The notes under the pieces are model-generated. The model was not told the origin of the DNA. It saw nothing but the letters and a program-made list of their open reading frames with translations, and made no database searches. The position numbers were made by a program, and so were the translations under genes. Of a stretch of 13,919 nucleotides of DNA, positions 6,675 to 13,248 are shown in pieces. Every line of letters begins with the position of its first letter. The first letter of the stretch is position 1. The stretch is from positions 1-13,919 of the forward strand of contig DAIRGS010000183.1 of the NCBI GenBank assembly GCA_036794395.1, in the 5' to 3' direction. The DNA comes from DASXMX01 sp036794395. Its GTDB lineage: Bacteria; Planctomycetota; Phycisphaerae; Tepidisphaerales; Tepidisphaeraceae.

Positions 6675-7919
6675 TCATCGACGCGCATTCGGTAAAGCGC
6701 GCCTGGCCTCCATTATCTCCAACGCCAATCGTGCCGTCTGATCGGAAGCCCCCGGACGATCCAGAGACCCCACCAGCTGACGAAGCTTGTGACGGCACGC
6801 TTCCAACTTCGCGGGGTCCTTCAACATCCCGATCGCCTCCCTGGCAACCGGCTCATTTGACCCATACCACGGCACAAATTCCCTCACCAGATGATGGCTT
6901 GCCTGGGCATCGACCCCGCTGTTCGCCAGCAGATTAACCAGCGCGAATGTTCTCGTGCGCACCAGCCATCGGGCCGCACCATTCCATTGGAGCCAATTGG
7001 ATCGGTAGACCACGATCATCGGCACGCCGAACCCGGCAACGTGCAACGTCGCGGTGCCGGACACGGTGATGCACAGATCGCAACGGGGGACCATTTCATC
7101 GAACGCGTCCTGGCCAACTTCAGCCACCAGTCCGGGCGTCTGTTGGACATGCGCCTCGACGATCGGCTGGGTCGCGGCCGTCGTTGGAACCAGAAACGTC
7201 GCGGCAGGAAATTGTTTGCGAATCTGAGCCGCGACATCCAGAAGATGCGGAAAGTTCTGCACGGCTTCGGATTTGCGCGACCCGGGCAGCAACCCAATCA
7301 CCGGCGGCGTTTCCGGAAATCGCGGCGTTCTATTCTCCCCGCGATTGGGCGGTAATTCGTCAAAAAGCGGATGGCCGACAAACGTCGCATTGACCCCGTG
7401 CGATTGAAAGTATTTTTCCTCGAAAGGAAGGATGCAGGCTACCCGGTCCACCCATTTCCGCAGCTTCTTCATGCGCCACGGCGCCCAGGCCCACAACTGG
7501 GGCGCAACGTATTGCATCACCGGAATGCCGCGATCGTGGGCAGCGCGGGCGAAATGGAAATTCAATGAAGGCGAATCGACCCCGATCTGAAGATCCGGCC
7601 GTTCAGTATCGAAACGATTGCGCACCCATTTGAGGGCATCCATCATCTCGAAAGCGCGCAGCACCCCGCGCCATCCCATGGCTGCTTTAGTAACCGTGTT
7701 GCGGTGGATCACAGCTCCCGCGGCTGCCATTTCCGGGCCGCCGAACCCTTCAATAATGATTGTCGGGTCAAGCTTCTTGAGGCTGCGAATCAATTGAGCG
7801 GCATGTTTGTCGCCGCTCACTTCGGCGACGGTAATAAATATGCGCCGCGGCCGCGTTCCGGTTGGCTGATCACGACTCACGTCCTGCGAAGCTTGAATAC
7901 CGCCGGCCGGGGCCATCAT
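6675..7919 (-). CDS. lpxB: Lipid-A-disaccharide synthase (GT19)
   Basis: LpxB joins UDP-2,3-diacylglucosamine to lipid X to give the lipid A disaccharide, at the inner face of the cytoplasmic membrane. From the start at 7919 the protein has 414 residues, somewhat longer than the usual about 380. Motifs in order are AEVSGDKHAA (32-41, usual AGExSGD), GFGGPEM (58-64), QIGVDSPSLNF (111-121, with the conserved Asp115), YVAPQLWAWAPWR (137-149), CILPFEEKYF (162-171), FVGHPLFDEL (180-189), LLPGSRKSE (210-218) and VSGTATL (286-292). The usual LPN-LAG-x-VPE region appears as VNLLANSG...LVREFVPWYG (328-352), with about ten extra residues, which is odd but may be lineage-typical. The frame is open upstream to 8123, but the ATG at 7919 overlaps the PH-domain gene's stop as ATGA. 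It indicates that this cell makes a lipid A outer membrane. Confidence 0.93.
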   Translation of the reverse strand: MMAPAGGIQASQDVSRDQPTGTRPRRIFITVAEVSGDKHAAQLIRSLKKLDPTIIIEGFGGPEMAAAGAVIHRNTVTKAAMGWRGVLRAFEMMDALKWVRNRFDTERPDLQIGVDSPSLNFHFARAAHDRGIPVMQYVAPQLWAWAPWRMKKLRKWVDRVACILPFEEKYFQSHGVNATFVGHPLFDELPPNRGENRTPRFPETPPVIGLLPGSRKSEAVQNFPHLLDVAAQIRKQFPAATFLVPTTAATQPIVEAHVQQTPGLVAEVGQDAFDEMVPRCDLCITVSGTATLHVAGFGVPMIVVYRSNWLQWNGAARWLVRTRTFALVNLLANSGVDAQASHHLVREFVPWYGSNEPVAREAIGMLKDPAKLEACRHKLRQLVGSLDRPGASDQTARLALEIMEARRALPNARR

Positions 7920-8497
7920 CCGGGATCCATCTTGATCACGCCGCGTTGCCGCTTGACGGCAATGACGCGTTGTTTTAATTGCTCGTACAGGTGGCGCGGG
8001 TTGGGCAGGCTGGCCAGCACGAGCCGGGGCATGGTTTTGTCGTGCGAGATCACCGTAATATTCCCCACACCAAGCATGCGATCGATCAGGGACTGATGAA
8101 AGCTCAGGTCTTCGACGTGCCACAGTTCCAGCGTGTCGATGTTCTTGGACAGAAGGCCGCGCTCGAAGTCGATTCGATAATTAGTGACGCGATAGCGCAC
8201 GGTCTTGGTCATCAGCACCGGCACGAAAAAGAACAGGATTCCCACCACAACCAGCGACAGAGTCGCCCACCACGGGAGTTTCAAGTCCATGACGACCTTG
8301 GCGATGGCCAGGCCGATGAGGATCAACCCCGCAAGCACCCACAAAACCCCTTTTCCGATTGCGCCGCGAACCAGCGGGGAGCCTTCATAATAAACCTCTT
8401 CGACATCATCGGGCGGACGGTGAGGGGTGTCCGCTGCCGGGACGGAAGCGGCGGCCGGGACCGGGGGCGTTACCTGATCGGGATCAATGTTTGTCAT
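7916..8497 (-). CDS. Bacterial PH-domain (YdbS/YdbT-like) membrane protein
   Basis: This 193-residue protein has a Pro/Ala-rich disordered N-terminus (residues 1-35), two transmembrane helices (about 50-70, LWVLAGLILIGLAIAKVV; about 76-96, WWATLSLVVVGILFFFVPVL), and then a bacterial PH domain (bPH_2, formerly DUF304) at about 98-178 with the signature RYRVTNYRIDFERGLLSK (101-118), LELWHVEDLSFHQS (123-136) and GVGNITVISHD (143-153). Proteins of this group are small membrane-anchored modules of poorly known function. The ATG at 8497 was chosen because it overlaps the EVE gene's stop as ATGA and has GGAG 8 nt upstream; a start at 8533 would overlap the EVE gene more. Its own stop overlaps the lpxB start. 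The coupling suggests coordinated expression with lipid A synthesis, though no direct link is shown. Confidence 0.85.
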   Translation of the reverse strand: MTNIDPDQVTPPVPAAASVPAADTPHRPPDDVEEVYYEGSPLVRGAIGKGVLWVLAGLILIGLAIAKVVMDLKLPWWATLSLVVVGILFFFVPVLMTKTVRYRVTNYRIDFERGLLSKNIDTLELWHVEDLSFHQSLIDRMLGVGNITVISHDKTMPRLVLASLPNPRHLYEQLKQRVIAVKRQRGVIKMDPG

Positions 8498-8907
8498 GCC
8501 TTTTGCTCCGACAGTTCGATGATTCGTTGCCACAGCGCCTCGGGGACCGGCACGACGCTAAGCCGTCCAATTCGAAGCAGATCCCAGCCGGCGAAGGTTT
8601 TGTCCGCTTTGAATTCGTTGAGGGTGACGGGGCGCTTCAATGTTTTCTTTGGTTTCAGGTCAACGACGACGAGTTTCTCATTATTCTCGTTTGGGTCGGG
8701 ATACGGGCCCGAGGCCAACTGCGCGATGCCCACGGCGGCGCGTTCGTCGCCGGTGTGGTAGACGATGGCCAGCTCGCCTTTTTGCATTGATCGAAGGTGG
8801 ATGAGCGCCGTGGCGTTGGCAACGCCATCCCATACGGTCCTCTTGTCGCGAAGAAGATCGGCCCACGAATAAGTGCTCGGCTCGGATTTCAGCAGCCAGT
8901 GCGGCAA
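8494..8907 (-). CDS. EVE domain-containing protein (THYN1-like)
   Basis: The 137-residue protein is a single EVE domain, a PUA-like fold thought to bind modified bases in DNA or RNA. Landmarks are WLLKSEPSTYSWADL (4-18), VWDGVANATALIHLRSM (25-41), GELAIVYHTGDERAAVGIAQ (44-63), YPDP (69-72), VVDLKP (81-86), KRPVTLNEFKA (91-101) and RLSVVPVPEALW (115-126), all in family order. The usual WDGVRNyxARN is WDGVANATALI here, so two of the normally polar pocket residues differ. It starts at TTG, supported by an exceptionally complete Shine-Dalgarno (8911-8921). It is the first gene of a three-gene unit with the PH-domain protein and lpxB. EVE proteins in bacteria act with restriction or RNA-modification systems in some cases; no such partner is seen here. 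Confidence 0.9.
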   Translation of the reverse strand: MPHWLLKSEPSTYSWADLLRDKRTVWDGVANATALIHLRSMQKGELAIVYHTGDERAAVGIAQLASGPYPDPNENNEKLVVVDLKPKKTLKRPVTLNEFKADKTFAGWDLLRIGRLSVVPVPEALWQRIIELSEQKA

Positions 8908-8910
8908 GGG

Positions 8911-8921
8911 ATCACCTCCTT
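8911..8921 (-). promoter_or_regulatory. Near-complete Shine-Dalgarno site of the EVE gene
   Basis: The minus strand reads AAGGAGGTGAT followed by CCC and the TTG start. This is complementary to essentially the whole 16S rRNA 3' tail (GATCACCTCCTT), with GGAGG 7 nt from the start. It decides the TTG start at 8907 over later codons. The strong site may compensate for the weak TTG codon. Confidence 0.8.
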
Positions 8922-9113
8922 CGGCTGCAAACTCTAACCGCCCGGTTCAACTCCGCCAACGGGCGCGTTGAGTGGCGAATATTGAAACTTCCCTGCAAGA
9001 CGAGGATAGGCAACTGGCCACTAGGGGTGGGGCGCAACAAAATCGCTCTCCCCTCGCCATTGTATTATTTTTTTAATTTTTCTGTTTTTGGGCGCGCATT
9101 TTGACCGGAAGTC

Positions 9114-9122
9114 TGCTAATGT
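9114..9122 (+). promoter_or_regulatory. Candidate extended -10 promoter of the small basic peptide gene
   Basis: TGCTAATGT (9114-9122) fits an extended -10 element (TGnTAatgT). No good -35 lies at the usual distance (TTGACC at 9101-9106 is too close), but a strongly AT-rich tract at about 9057-9089 lies upstream and could act as an UP-like element. It would give a leader of about 30-35 nt before the ATG at 9163. This is pattern only. Confidence 0.33.
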
Positions 9123-9162
9123 CTGTGTGGCTCAACTTTAACCGAAGGAAAGGAGGTTCATC

Positions 9163-9228
9163 ATGGCAGCTGCTAAGAAGAAGGTCGCGAAGAAGACCAC
9201 GAAGAAGCCTGCGGCAAAGAAGAAGTAA
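9163..9228 (+). CDS. 21-residue Lys/Ala-rich basic peptide (histone-H1-tail-like)
   Basis: ATG at 9163 to TAA at 9228 encodes 21 residues: Met, three Ala, then alternating Lys clusters (KKK, KK, KK, KKK) with Val, Ala, Thr and one Pro. Ten of 21 residues are Lys and there are no acidic residues. The composition is that of histone H1 C-terminal tails and bacterial nucleoid-associated Lys-rich tails, so a nucleic-acid-binding role is plausible but inferred. Evidence that it is a true gene is unusually good for its size: AGGAGG (9151-9156) 6 nt before the ATG, a strong intrinsic terminator 31 nt after the stop (9260-9286), and isolation from neighbours as its own unit. Alternatively, the transcript could be a small RNA with an incidental ORF, or the peptide could be a remnant of a larger basic protein. 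Confidence 0.6.
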   Translation: MAAAKKKVAKKTTKKPAAKKK

Positions 9229-9259
9229 TACTTTGCCACGGTTGTTCGTATCGAAAATT

Positions 9260-9286
9260 GCCCCGGCTCACCGCCGGGGCTTTTTT
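9260..9286 (+). terminator. Rho-independent terminator
   Basis: A perfect 8-bp stem, GCCCCGGC (9260-9267) with GCCGGGGC (9273-9280), a 5-nt loop TCACC, and a run of six T (9281-9286) followed by GTTTTT. It ends the small basic peptide unit and lies 62 nt before the next gene's start. Confidence 0.95.
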
Positions 9287-9348
9287 GTTTTTCCATTTAT
9301 TGCACATTGAGTGAATCGGGCGAAAATGGGCGCGAAAGGGGGATTCCC

Positions 9349-11253
9349 ATGCCGCAGCTCACAACCGAACAGGCCTTGGCGCTGGCAGTTGAGCATCATC
9401 GCTCAGGCAACGTTGCCCAGGCGGAATCGATCTACCGCCAAATCCTGGCCCACGATCCAGCGCATGCCCGGGCCATGCTGGGGCTCGGCGGGTTGGCGGC
9501 GCAAGACGGAAGGCTAAGCGATGCCGAGGCGCTGGTTCTACGCGCGATCGGCCTCGATAAAAACGACGCGGGGCTGCCTGCTGCCCTCGGCAATATTTAC
9601 ATGATGATGAATCGCCCGGACGATGCCATCCGGGCGTACGTCAGGTCGCTAAGCCTTAAGCCCGATATGCCCGACGTTCATTTTCAGGTGGGGAATGCAT
9701 CGATCATCAGCGGGCGCAATCAACAGGCAATTCTCGCCTACCGTCAGGCGATTGCGATGCAGCCCGATCACCAGGATGCACATTGCAATTTGTGCAACGC
9801 CCTGATTGACGCCGGAGATCTGGATGCCGCGGTGGCGGCGGCACAGGACGCGCTCAAGCTCTGGCCAACTTCCGTTACGCTGTACCGGCATTTGGGCAGG
9901 GCCCAGCGGGAAATGGGCCGGTTGGATCTTGCAATTACGGCGCTGCGTGAAGGGCTGGAACAAGTTCAGGATGCTCAGCTTCACAGCGATCTGCTGTTCT
10001 CGCTCCATTTTCATCCGGATTACGACCGCCGGCGGCTGTTCGAAGAGCACAAGCGATGGGACGCGGACTTTGGCAAGCCCCATGCCCACAGACGTAAGCC
10101 GCACACGAATGATCGTTCTCCCGAGCGACGGCTTCGCGTGGGGTATGTGGCCCATGATCTGGGGAATCATCCGCTCGGGCGATTTATGGTGCCCCTTCTG
10201 TCAAACCACAATCGCCAGAATGTCCAGGTGTTTGTGTACTGCGGATTTCTTCGGCCAGGCGTCACGGGCGACCGGCTGAAGGGCGGGGCGGATGTCTGGC
10301 GGACCATTCGCGGGCTGGCGGATGATCAGATCGCGGAAATGATCCGTGAAGACGCAATCGACATCCTCGTGGACATCACCATGCATTCGAACGGCTGCAA
10401 GCTACCGATCTTTGCGCGAAAGCCGGCGCCAGTTCAGGTAACTTACCTCGCCTATTGCAGTACGACCGGAGTGGATGCAATCGACTACCGGCTGACGGAT
10501 CGCTACTTCGATCCGCCGGGGCCTTCCAGGGACCTGGGTGAAGGGGCGCTGGATCGCGACGCGTACTACGCCGAGGAATCGGTCCGATTGCCCGATTGTT
10601 ATTGGTGCTATCCGCCGCCACCGGAAGCGCCGGCGGTTGCGATGGCGCCGGCAGCGGGCAATGGCTATGTGACATTCGGCTGCCTCAATGAATTCTCAAA
10701 GATGGGCACGGAAGTCCTGGCCACCTGGTTTCAACTCCTTGCCGAGGTCCCCGATTCAAGGCTGCTGCTGCATGCGAAGTTTGGCGATCATCGCACGCGT
10801 CTGATGGATCTGGCCCGACAGGCCGGCATCGATCCGCAACGGCTGCGCTTTGTCAATACGGTCCCGCTGGACCAGTATTTTGGGTTGTACGATCAGATCG
10901 ATATCGCGCTCGATCCGTTTCCGTGGGCGGGCGGCACGACAACGCTGGATGCGTTGTGGATGGGTGTGCCGGTGGTTTCGATGGCCGGGGATACGGGCGT
11001 ATCGCGCGGCGGGCTGAGTATTCTTTCGAATCTGGGGATGGCGGATTGGGTGGGCAACAGCCGCGAGGATTACATCCAGATCGCGGCGCGGGCCGCGCGG
11101 GATCTTCCTGTATTGAAGCGGCTTCGATCCGAAATGCGGCAGAGAATGTCGAACTCACCTCTACTGGACGCGCCTCGATTTGCGGCTGGCGTCGAGCGGG
11201 CGTACCGGGAAATGTGGAGGCGATGGTGCGCGGGGGAGGCGGGTCAATCATGA
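9349..11253 (+). CDS. TPR / O-GlcNAc-transferase-like (GT41, SPINDLY-like) glycosyltransferase
   Basis: From ATG 9349 the protein has 634 residues. Residues about 5-205 are five to six tetratricopeptide repeats (for example NVAQAESIYRQILAHDPAHA, 21-40; PDDAIRAYVRSLSLKPDMPD, 90-109), a protein-binding superhelix. The catalytic GT41 half follows: LRVGYVAHDLGNHP (262-275, whose NHP His corresponds to the OGT catalytic-region His), AIDILVDITMHSNGCKLPIF (336-355), KPAPVQVTYLAYCSTTGVDAIDYRLTD (358-384), VTFGCLNEFSK (441-451, Lys for phosphate) and DIALDPFPWAGGTTTLDALWMG (518-539). Such enzymes attach sugars to Ser/Thr of proteins or to glycolipids; the acceptor is unknown here. ATG 9349 has AAAGGGGGA 5-6 nt upstream and is preferred to the TTG at 9307. 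The stop overlaps the next glycosyltransferase start (ATGA), so both probably work in one pathway. Confidence 0.92.
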   Translation: MPQLTTEQALALAVEHHRSGNVAQAESIYRQILAHDPAHARAMLGLGGLAAQDGRLSDAEALVLRAIGLDKNDAGLPAALGNIYMMMNRPDDAIRAYVRSLSLKPDMPDVHFQVGNASIISGRNQQAILAYRQAIAMQPDHQDAHCNLCNALIDAGDLDAAVAAAQDALKLWPTSVTLYRHLGRAQREMGRLDLAITALREGLEQVQDAQLHSDLLFSLHFHPDYDRRRLFEEHKRWDADFGKPHAHRRKPHTNDRSPERRLRVGYVAHDLGNHPLGRFMVPLLSNHNRQNVQVFVYCGFLRPGVTGDRLKGGADVWRTIRGLADDQIAEMIREDAIDILVDITMHSNGCKLPIFARKPAPVQVTYLAYCSTTGVDAIDYRLTDRYFDPPGPSRDLGEGALDRDAYYAEESVRLPDCYWCYPPPPEAPAVAMAPAAGNGYVTFGCLNEFSKMGTEVLATWFQLLAEVPDSRLLLHAKFGDHRTRLMDLARQAGIDPQRLRFVNTVPLDQYFGLYDQIDIALDPFPWAGGTTTLDALWMGVPVVSMAGDTGVSRGGLSILSNLGMADWVGNSREDYIQIAARAARDLPVLKRLRSEMRQRMSNSPLLDAPRFAAGVERAYREMWRRWCAGEAGQS

Positions 11254-12272
11254 CGATCGGCCGGCCTGTTCGATTGCTCGCATTCCCGTGCGATAACTTC
11301 GCATGCGGGCATTGGCGCGTGATCCAACCCTTGGCGGCCATGAAAGATCCGCGCGTGTCGGCGGTTTCGGTGGTCGATACGCAGATCGTCCTGGATTCGT
11401 TCGATGTCGCGCTCTTCCAGCGGGTGTTGTGGCCGGAGCAGTTAGCTCCCATCCGAACGCTCAAAAGCGTGGGCAAGAAGATCATCATCGATTACGACGA
11501 TGCCTTCCCGATGACCGACCCATCGCATTCCGAATACGCCACATTCGCGCCCGGCACGCCAAACGCCGCGGCCCTGGAAGAAGGCCTGCGGCTGGCGGAT
11601 GCCATCATCGTTCCGACACGCGAACTTTTATCGCATTACCAGAAGATGCACAGTCGGGTCATCCTCGTGCCCAACGCCGTGGACCTCGATGGGCCGCTGT
11701 ATGCGGCGGGTGCGATGGAGCGCCTTTCGCCCGCGCCGACAATTTACTGGTCGGGATGGACAAGCCATGCGAAGAATCTTCGCGCTATCGAGCCGGCGAT
11801 CACCTGGCTGCTGGCTTGCCGCGATGATGTGGTATTTGCATTGTGCGGCCCGCCCGAGTTTGGCGAGATATTTTCCGCCGCTCGCGCTTCGGGAAAATTG
11901 ATCCTGCTTCCACGGGTTCCGTACGAACAGTTCCTGACGATCGCCTCGGCGGTGGATATCTCGATCGCCCCGCTCGAACTGACGTCGTTCAATCAATTCA
12001 AAAGCGAGATCCGGATCATCGAAGCCGGAGCGTGGGGCGTGCCCACGGTGGCCAGCCCGGCCGCGCCGTACCAGAGATTCGAAGGCGGCCGCGGGGCATG
12101 CTGCCTGGTCGAAGGCAATGATTTGCAGTCATGGCACCGCGAGCTTTCGAAGCTATTGGATGATCCAGGTTTGCGGAGCCAAGTGGGCGCCGAAGCGCGG
12201 GCCGTGGTTCGCTCGCAGTATGCGCTTGCCGATGCGAACGCGGCTCGGGTGGAACTGCTACTGGACCTTTGA
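11250..12272 (+). CDS. GT4-type (GT-B) glycosyltransferase
   Basis: This 340-residue protein has the features of a GT-B retaining glycosyltransferase (glycosyl transferase group 1). The N-terminal half contains CGHWRVIQPLAAM (19-31), DVALFQRVLW (52-61), KKIIIDYDDAFP (76-87, a frequent acidic DYDD motif) and ADAIIVPTRELL (116-127). The linker VILVPNAVDL (137-146) is the classic NAVD/NGVD hinge. The C-terminal half has YWSGWTSHAKNLRAIEPAI (166-184), VVFALCGPPEF (194-204), LPRVPYEQFLTIASAVDISIAPL (220-242) and SEIRIIEAGAWGVPTVAS (252-269), with Glu258 in the donor-binding EAG position. The ATG overlaps the GT41 stop by 4 nt, with GGAGG (11235-11239) upstream; the longer open frame back to 10923 lies inside the GT41 gene and is rejected. 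It probably builds on the same glycan or glycoprotein. Confidence 0.88.
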   Translation: MTIGRPVRLLAFPCDNFACGHWRVIQPLAAMKDPRVSAVSVVDTQIVLDSFDVALFQRVLWPEQLAPIRTLKSVGKKIIIDYDDAFPMTDPSHSEYATFAPGTPNAAALEEGLRLADAIIVPTRELLSHYQKMHSRVILVPNAVDLDGPLYAAGAMERLSPAPTIYWSGWTSHAKNLRAIEPAITWLLACRDDVVFALCGPPEFGEIFSAARASGKLILLPRVPYEQFLTIASAVDISIAPLELTSFNQFKSEIRIIEAGAWGVPTVASPAAPYQRFEGGRGACCLVEGNDLQSWHRELSKLLDDPGLRSQVGAEARAVVRSQYALADANAARVELLLDL

Positions 12273-12567
12273 TAGGGCACCAGCAAATGAATGCGAGCGA
12301 TTTGCGGGGGCGCGCGCGTGACAGATGGGACGAAACGTGACAAAAACGGCCCGATCAGCGGTGTGTCACGCGGATATTTATCAATAATTGCTAGATGCGT
12401 TGGCCGAAGGGTACGTGAGGCTGTCGGCGCTCTGAAGCCGCCGAGCATGCAGGCGGCCACTGAGGACTAGGCGAAGCCGTGAGATTGGGGCCGCGCGCAT
12501 GATGCGGAAGTAAATTCCTTCCGGTTGTTCGTGCCGGATATCACACCGCCCGATTGGCGGTAGTGGG
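12273..12567. other. Non-coding stretch, possibly containing a decayed zinc-ribbon end
   Basis: No convincing gene, RNA or terminator was seen between the convergent genes. On the minus strand, just past the stop at 12568, a different frame reads GRCDIRHEQPEGIYFRI (about 12552-12502). This loosely resembles the C-x-YDIR...PEG-x-C-P-x-C ribbon that ends related proteins, with most cysteines lost. It may be a relic of a longer version of the gene at 12568-12936, but this is weak. Confidence 0.3.
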
Positions 12568-12936
12568 TCAGTTTGAAAAATCCTGAATTGTCGGCGGCAC
12601 ACGTTTTGAGCGGAGCCTCAGTACCAGCCAGACAATTGGCGGTGCAGCAGTGAGCAATGTTGCCAGCCATAACGGAATTGACCCCAGCTCGCTTATGCCG
12701 CCGGGCGAGGGTTGGTTGGTTTGAAATGACGAAGTCTCCAGAAAGCTAATCCACCCTTTAAATACCCACAACTCATATCGGGTCGCAGTGGTTGCCTCGC
12801 CAGTTGAGGATGACGCGGGATGGGTCAGCGCGAAATCTAAGCCTCGTGATGATCGGTTGTTCAATACCCAAAGGATAATCGTCACCGAAAGAAGTGGCAG
12901 TGATAGGACTGAAAGCACGGCAAGCAGTCGGCGCAT
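12568..12936 (-). CDS. Small membrane protein, paralogue of 13164-13715 without zinc ribbon
   Basis: From ATG 12936 this encodes 122 residues of unknown function: an N-terminal helix directly after MRR (RRLLAVLSVLSLPLLSVTII, 2-21, continuing LWV), a soluble domain with YELWVFKGWISF (54-65), a second helix (IPLWLATLLTAAPPIVWLVL, 87-106), and a basic end at RLRSKR. The layout copies the protein at 13164-13715 (MRRRVFTLACSLSLLL...VVLWV; VPHWAVCFVTGF...WLMWYLR), so the two are probably diverged duplicates. The present one stops just where the other continues into a CxxC zinc ribbon. The open frame back to 13035 lacks the family start and is not used. This type of MRR-plus-helix protein appears to me characteristic of Planctomycetes; no activity is known. 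Confidence 0.65.
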   Translation of the reverse strand: MRRLLAVLSVLSLPLLSVTIILWVLNNRSSRGLDFALTHPASSSTGEATTATRYELWVFKGWISFLETSSFQTNQPSPGGISELGSIPLWLATLLTAAPPIVWLVLRLRSKRVPPTIQDFSN

Positions 12937-13038
12937 GACTGTAATCTTACCCAATAAGCCCTCAAGTTCCTCAAGTCCCCATTCATGATCTGTGGGGCAG
13001 GCGGCCATCCCGGGCGTGATGCGCAAATTTTCCACTGA

Positions 13039-13248
13039 TCAGTCGTAAATGACAAACAAATCAGATTTCCAAAGCGATGTGTGCCATCGTCCGTTCATGT
13101 TGGACGCGGGCCAAATTGGCAAAAAGGTTGAGACGAACAATGCCGCGAGGATCAAGACTATGGTTAGAACCTCCCAGCGTCGATCTGGAAGCTGCTTAAA
13201 GGTGAATCGGCCGTCGTAGTCGATGGGCTTGCGGGATGGTTCATCCAT
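13039..13248 (-). CDS. Small single-pass membrane protein, hypothetical
   Basis: The 69-residue protein has a polar N-terminus (DEPSRKPIDYDGRFTFKQ), a single strong transmembrane helix (about 26-46, VLTIVLILAALFVSTFLPI) and a short C-terminus with three Trp. No family is recognised. ATG 13248 is preceded by GGGGG and, further up, GGAGG. Its first 85 bases overlap the 3' end of the neighbouring zinc-ribbon gene in another frame, which is unusual. Either the neighbour's tail is misread because of a frameshift or the two genes truly overlap. It lies between two related membrane genes on the same strand and may be cotranscribed with them. Confidence 0.5.
   Translation of the reverse strand: MDEPSRKPIDYDGRFTFKQLPDRRWEVLTIVLILAALFVSTFLPIWPASNMNGRWHTSLWKSDLFVIYD

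Noticed and set aside
7920..8123. N-terminal extension of the lpxB frame by 68 residues
   Set aside because: The extension overlaps the PH-domain gene, is low-complexity and basic, and the ATG in the ATGA overlap at 7919 gives a normal LpxB start.
8909..8921. Plus-strand GGATCACCTCCTT, identical to a 16S rRNA 3' end
   Set aside because: No rRNA sequence lies upstream on the plus strand; it is simply the complement of the strong Shine-Dalgarno of the EVE gene.
9101..9122. TTGACC plus TAATGT as a standard -35/-10 pair
   Set aside because: The spacing is only 10 bp; only an extended -10 reading is tenable.
10923..11249. Upstream extension of the GT4 glycosyltransferase frame
   Set aside because: It lies wholly inside the conserved GT41 catalytic domain in another frame; the ATG at 11250 with GGAGG upstream is the better start.
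12381..12602. 73-codon minus-strand frame downstream of the small membrane gene
   Set aside because: It has no ribosome site, and its start lies inside the preceding gene; at most it holds a decayed ribbon remnant.
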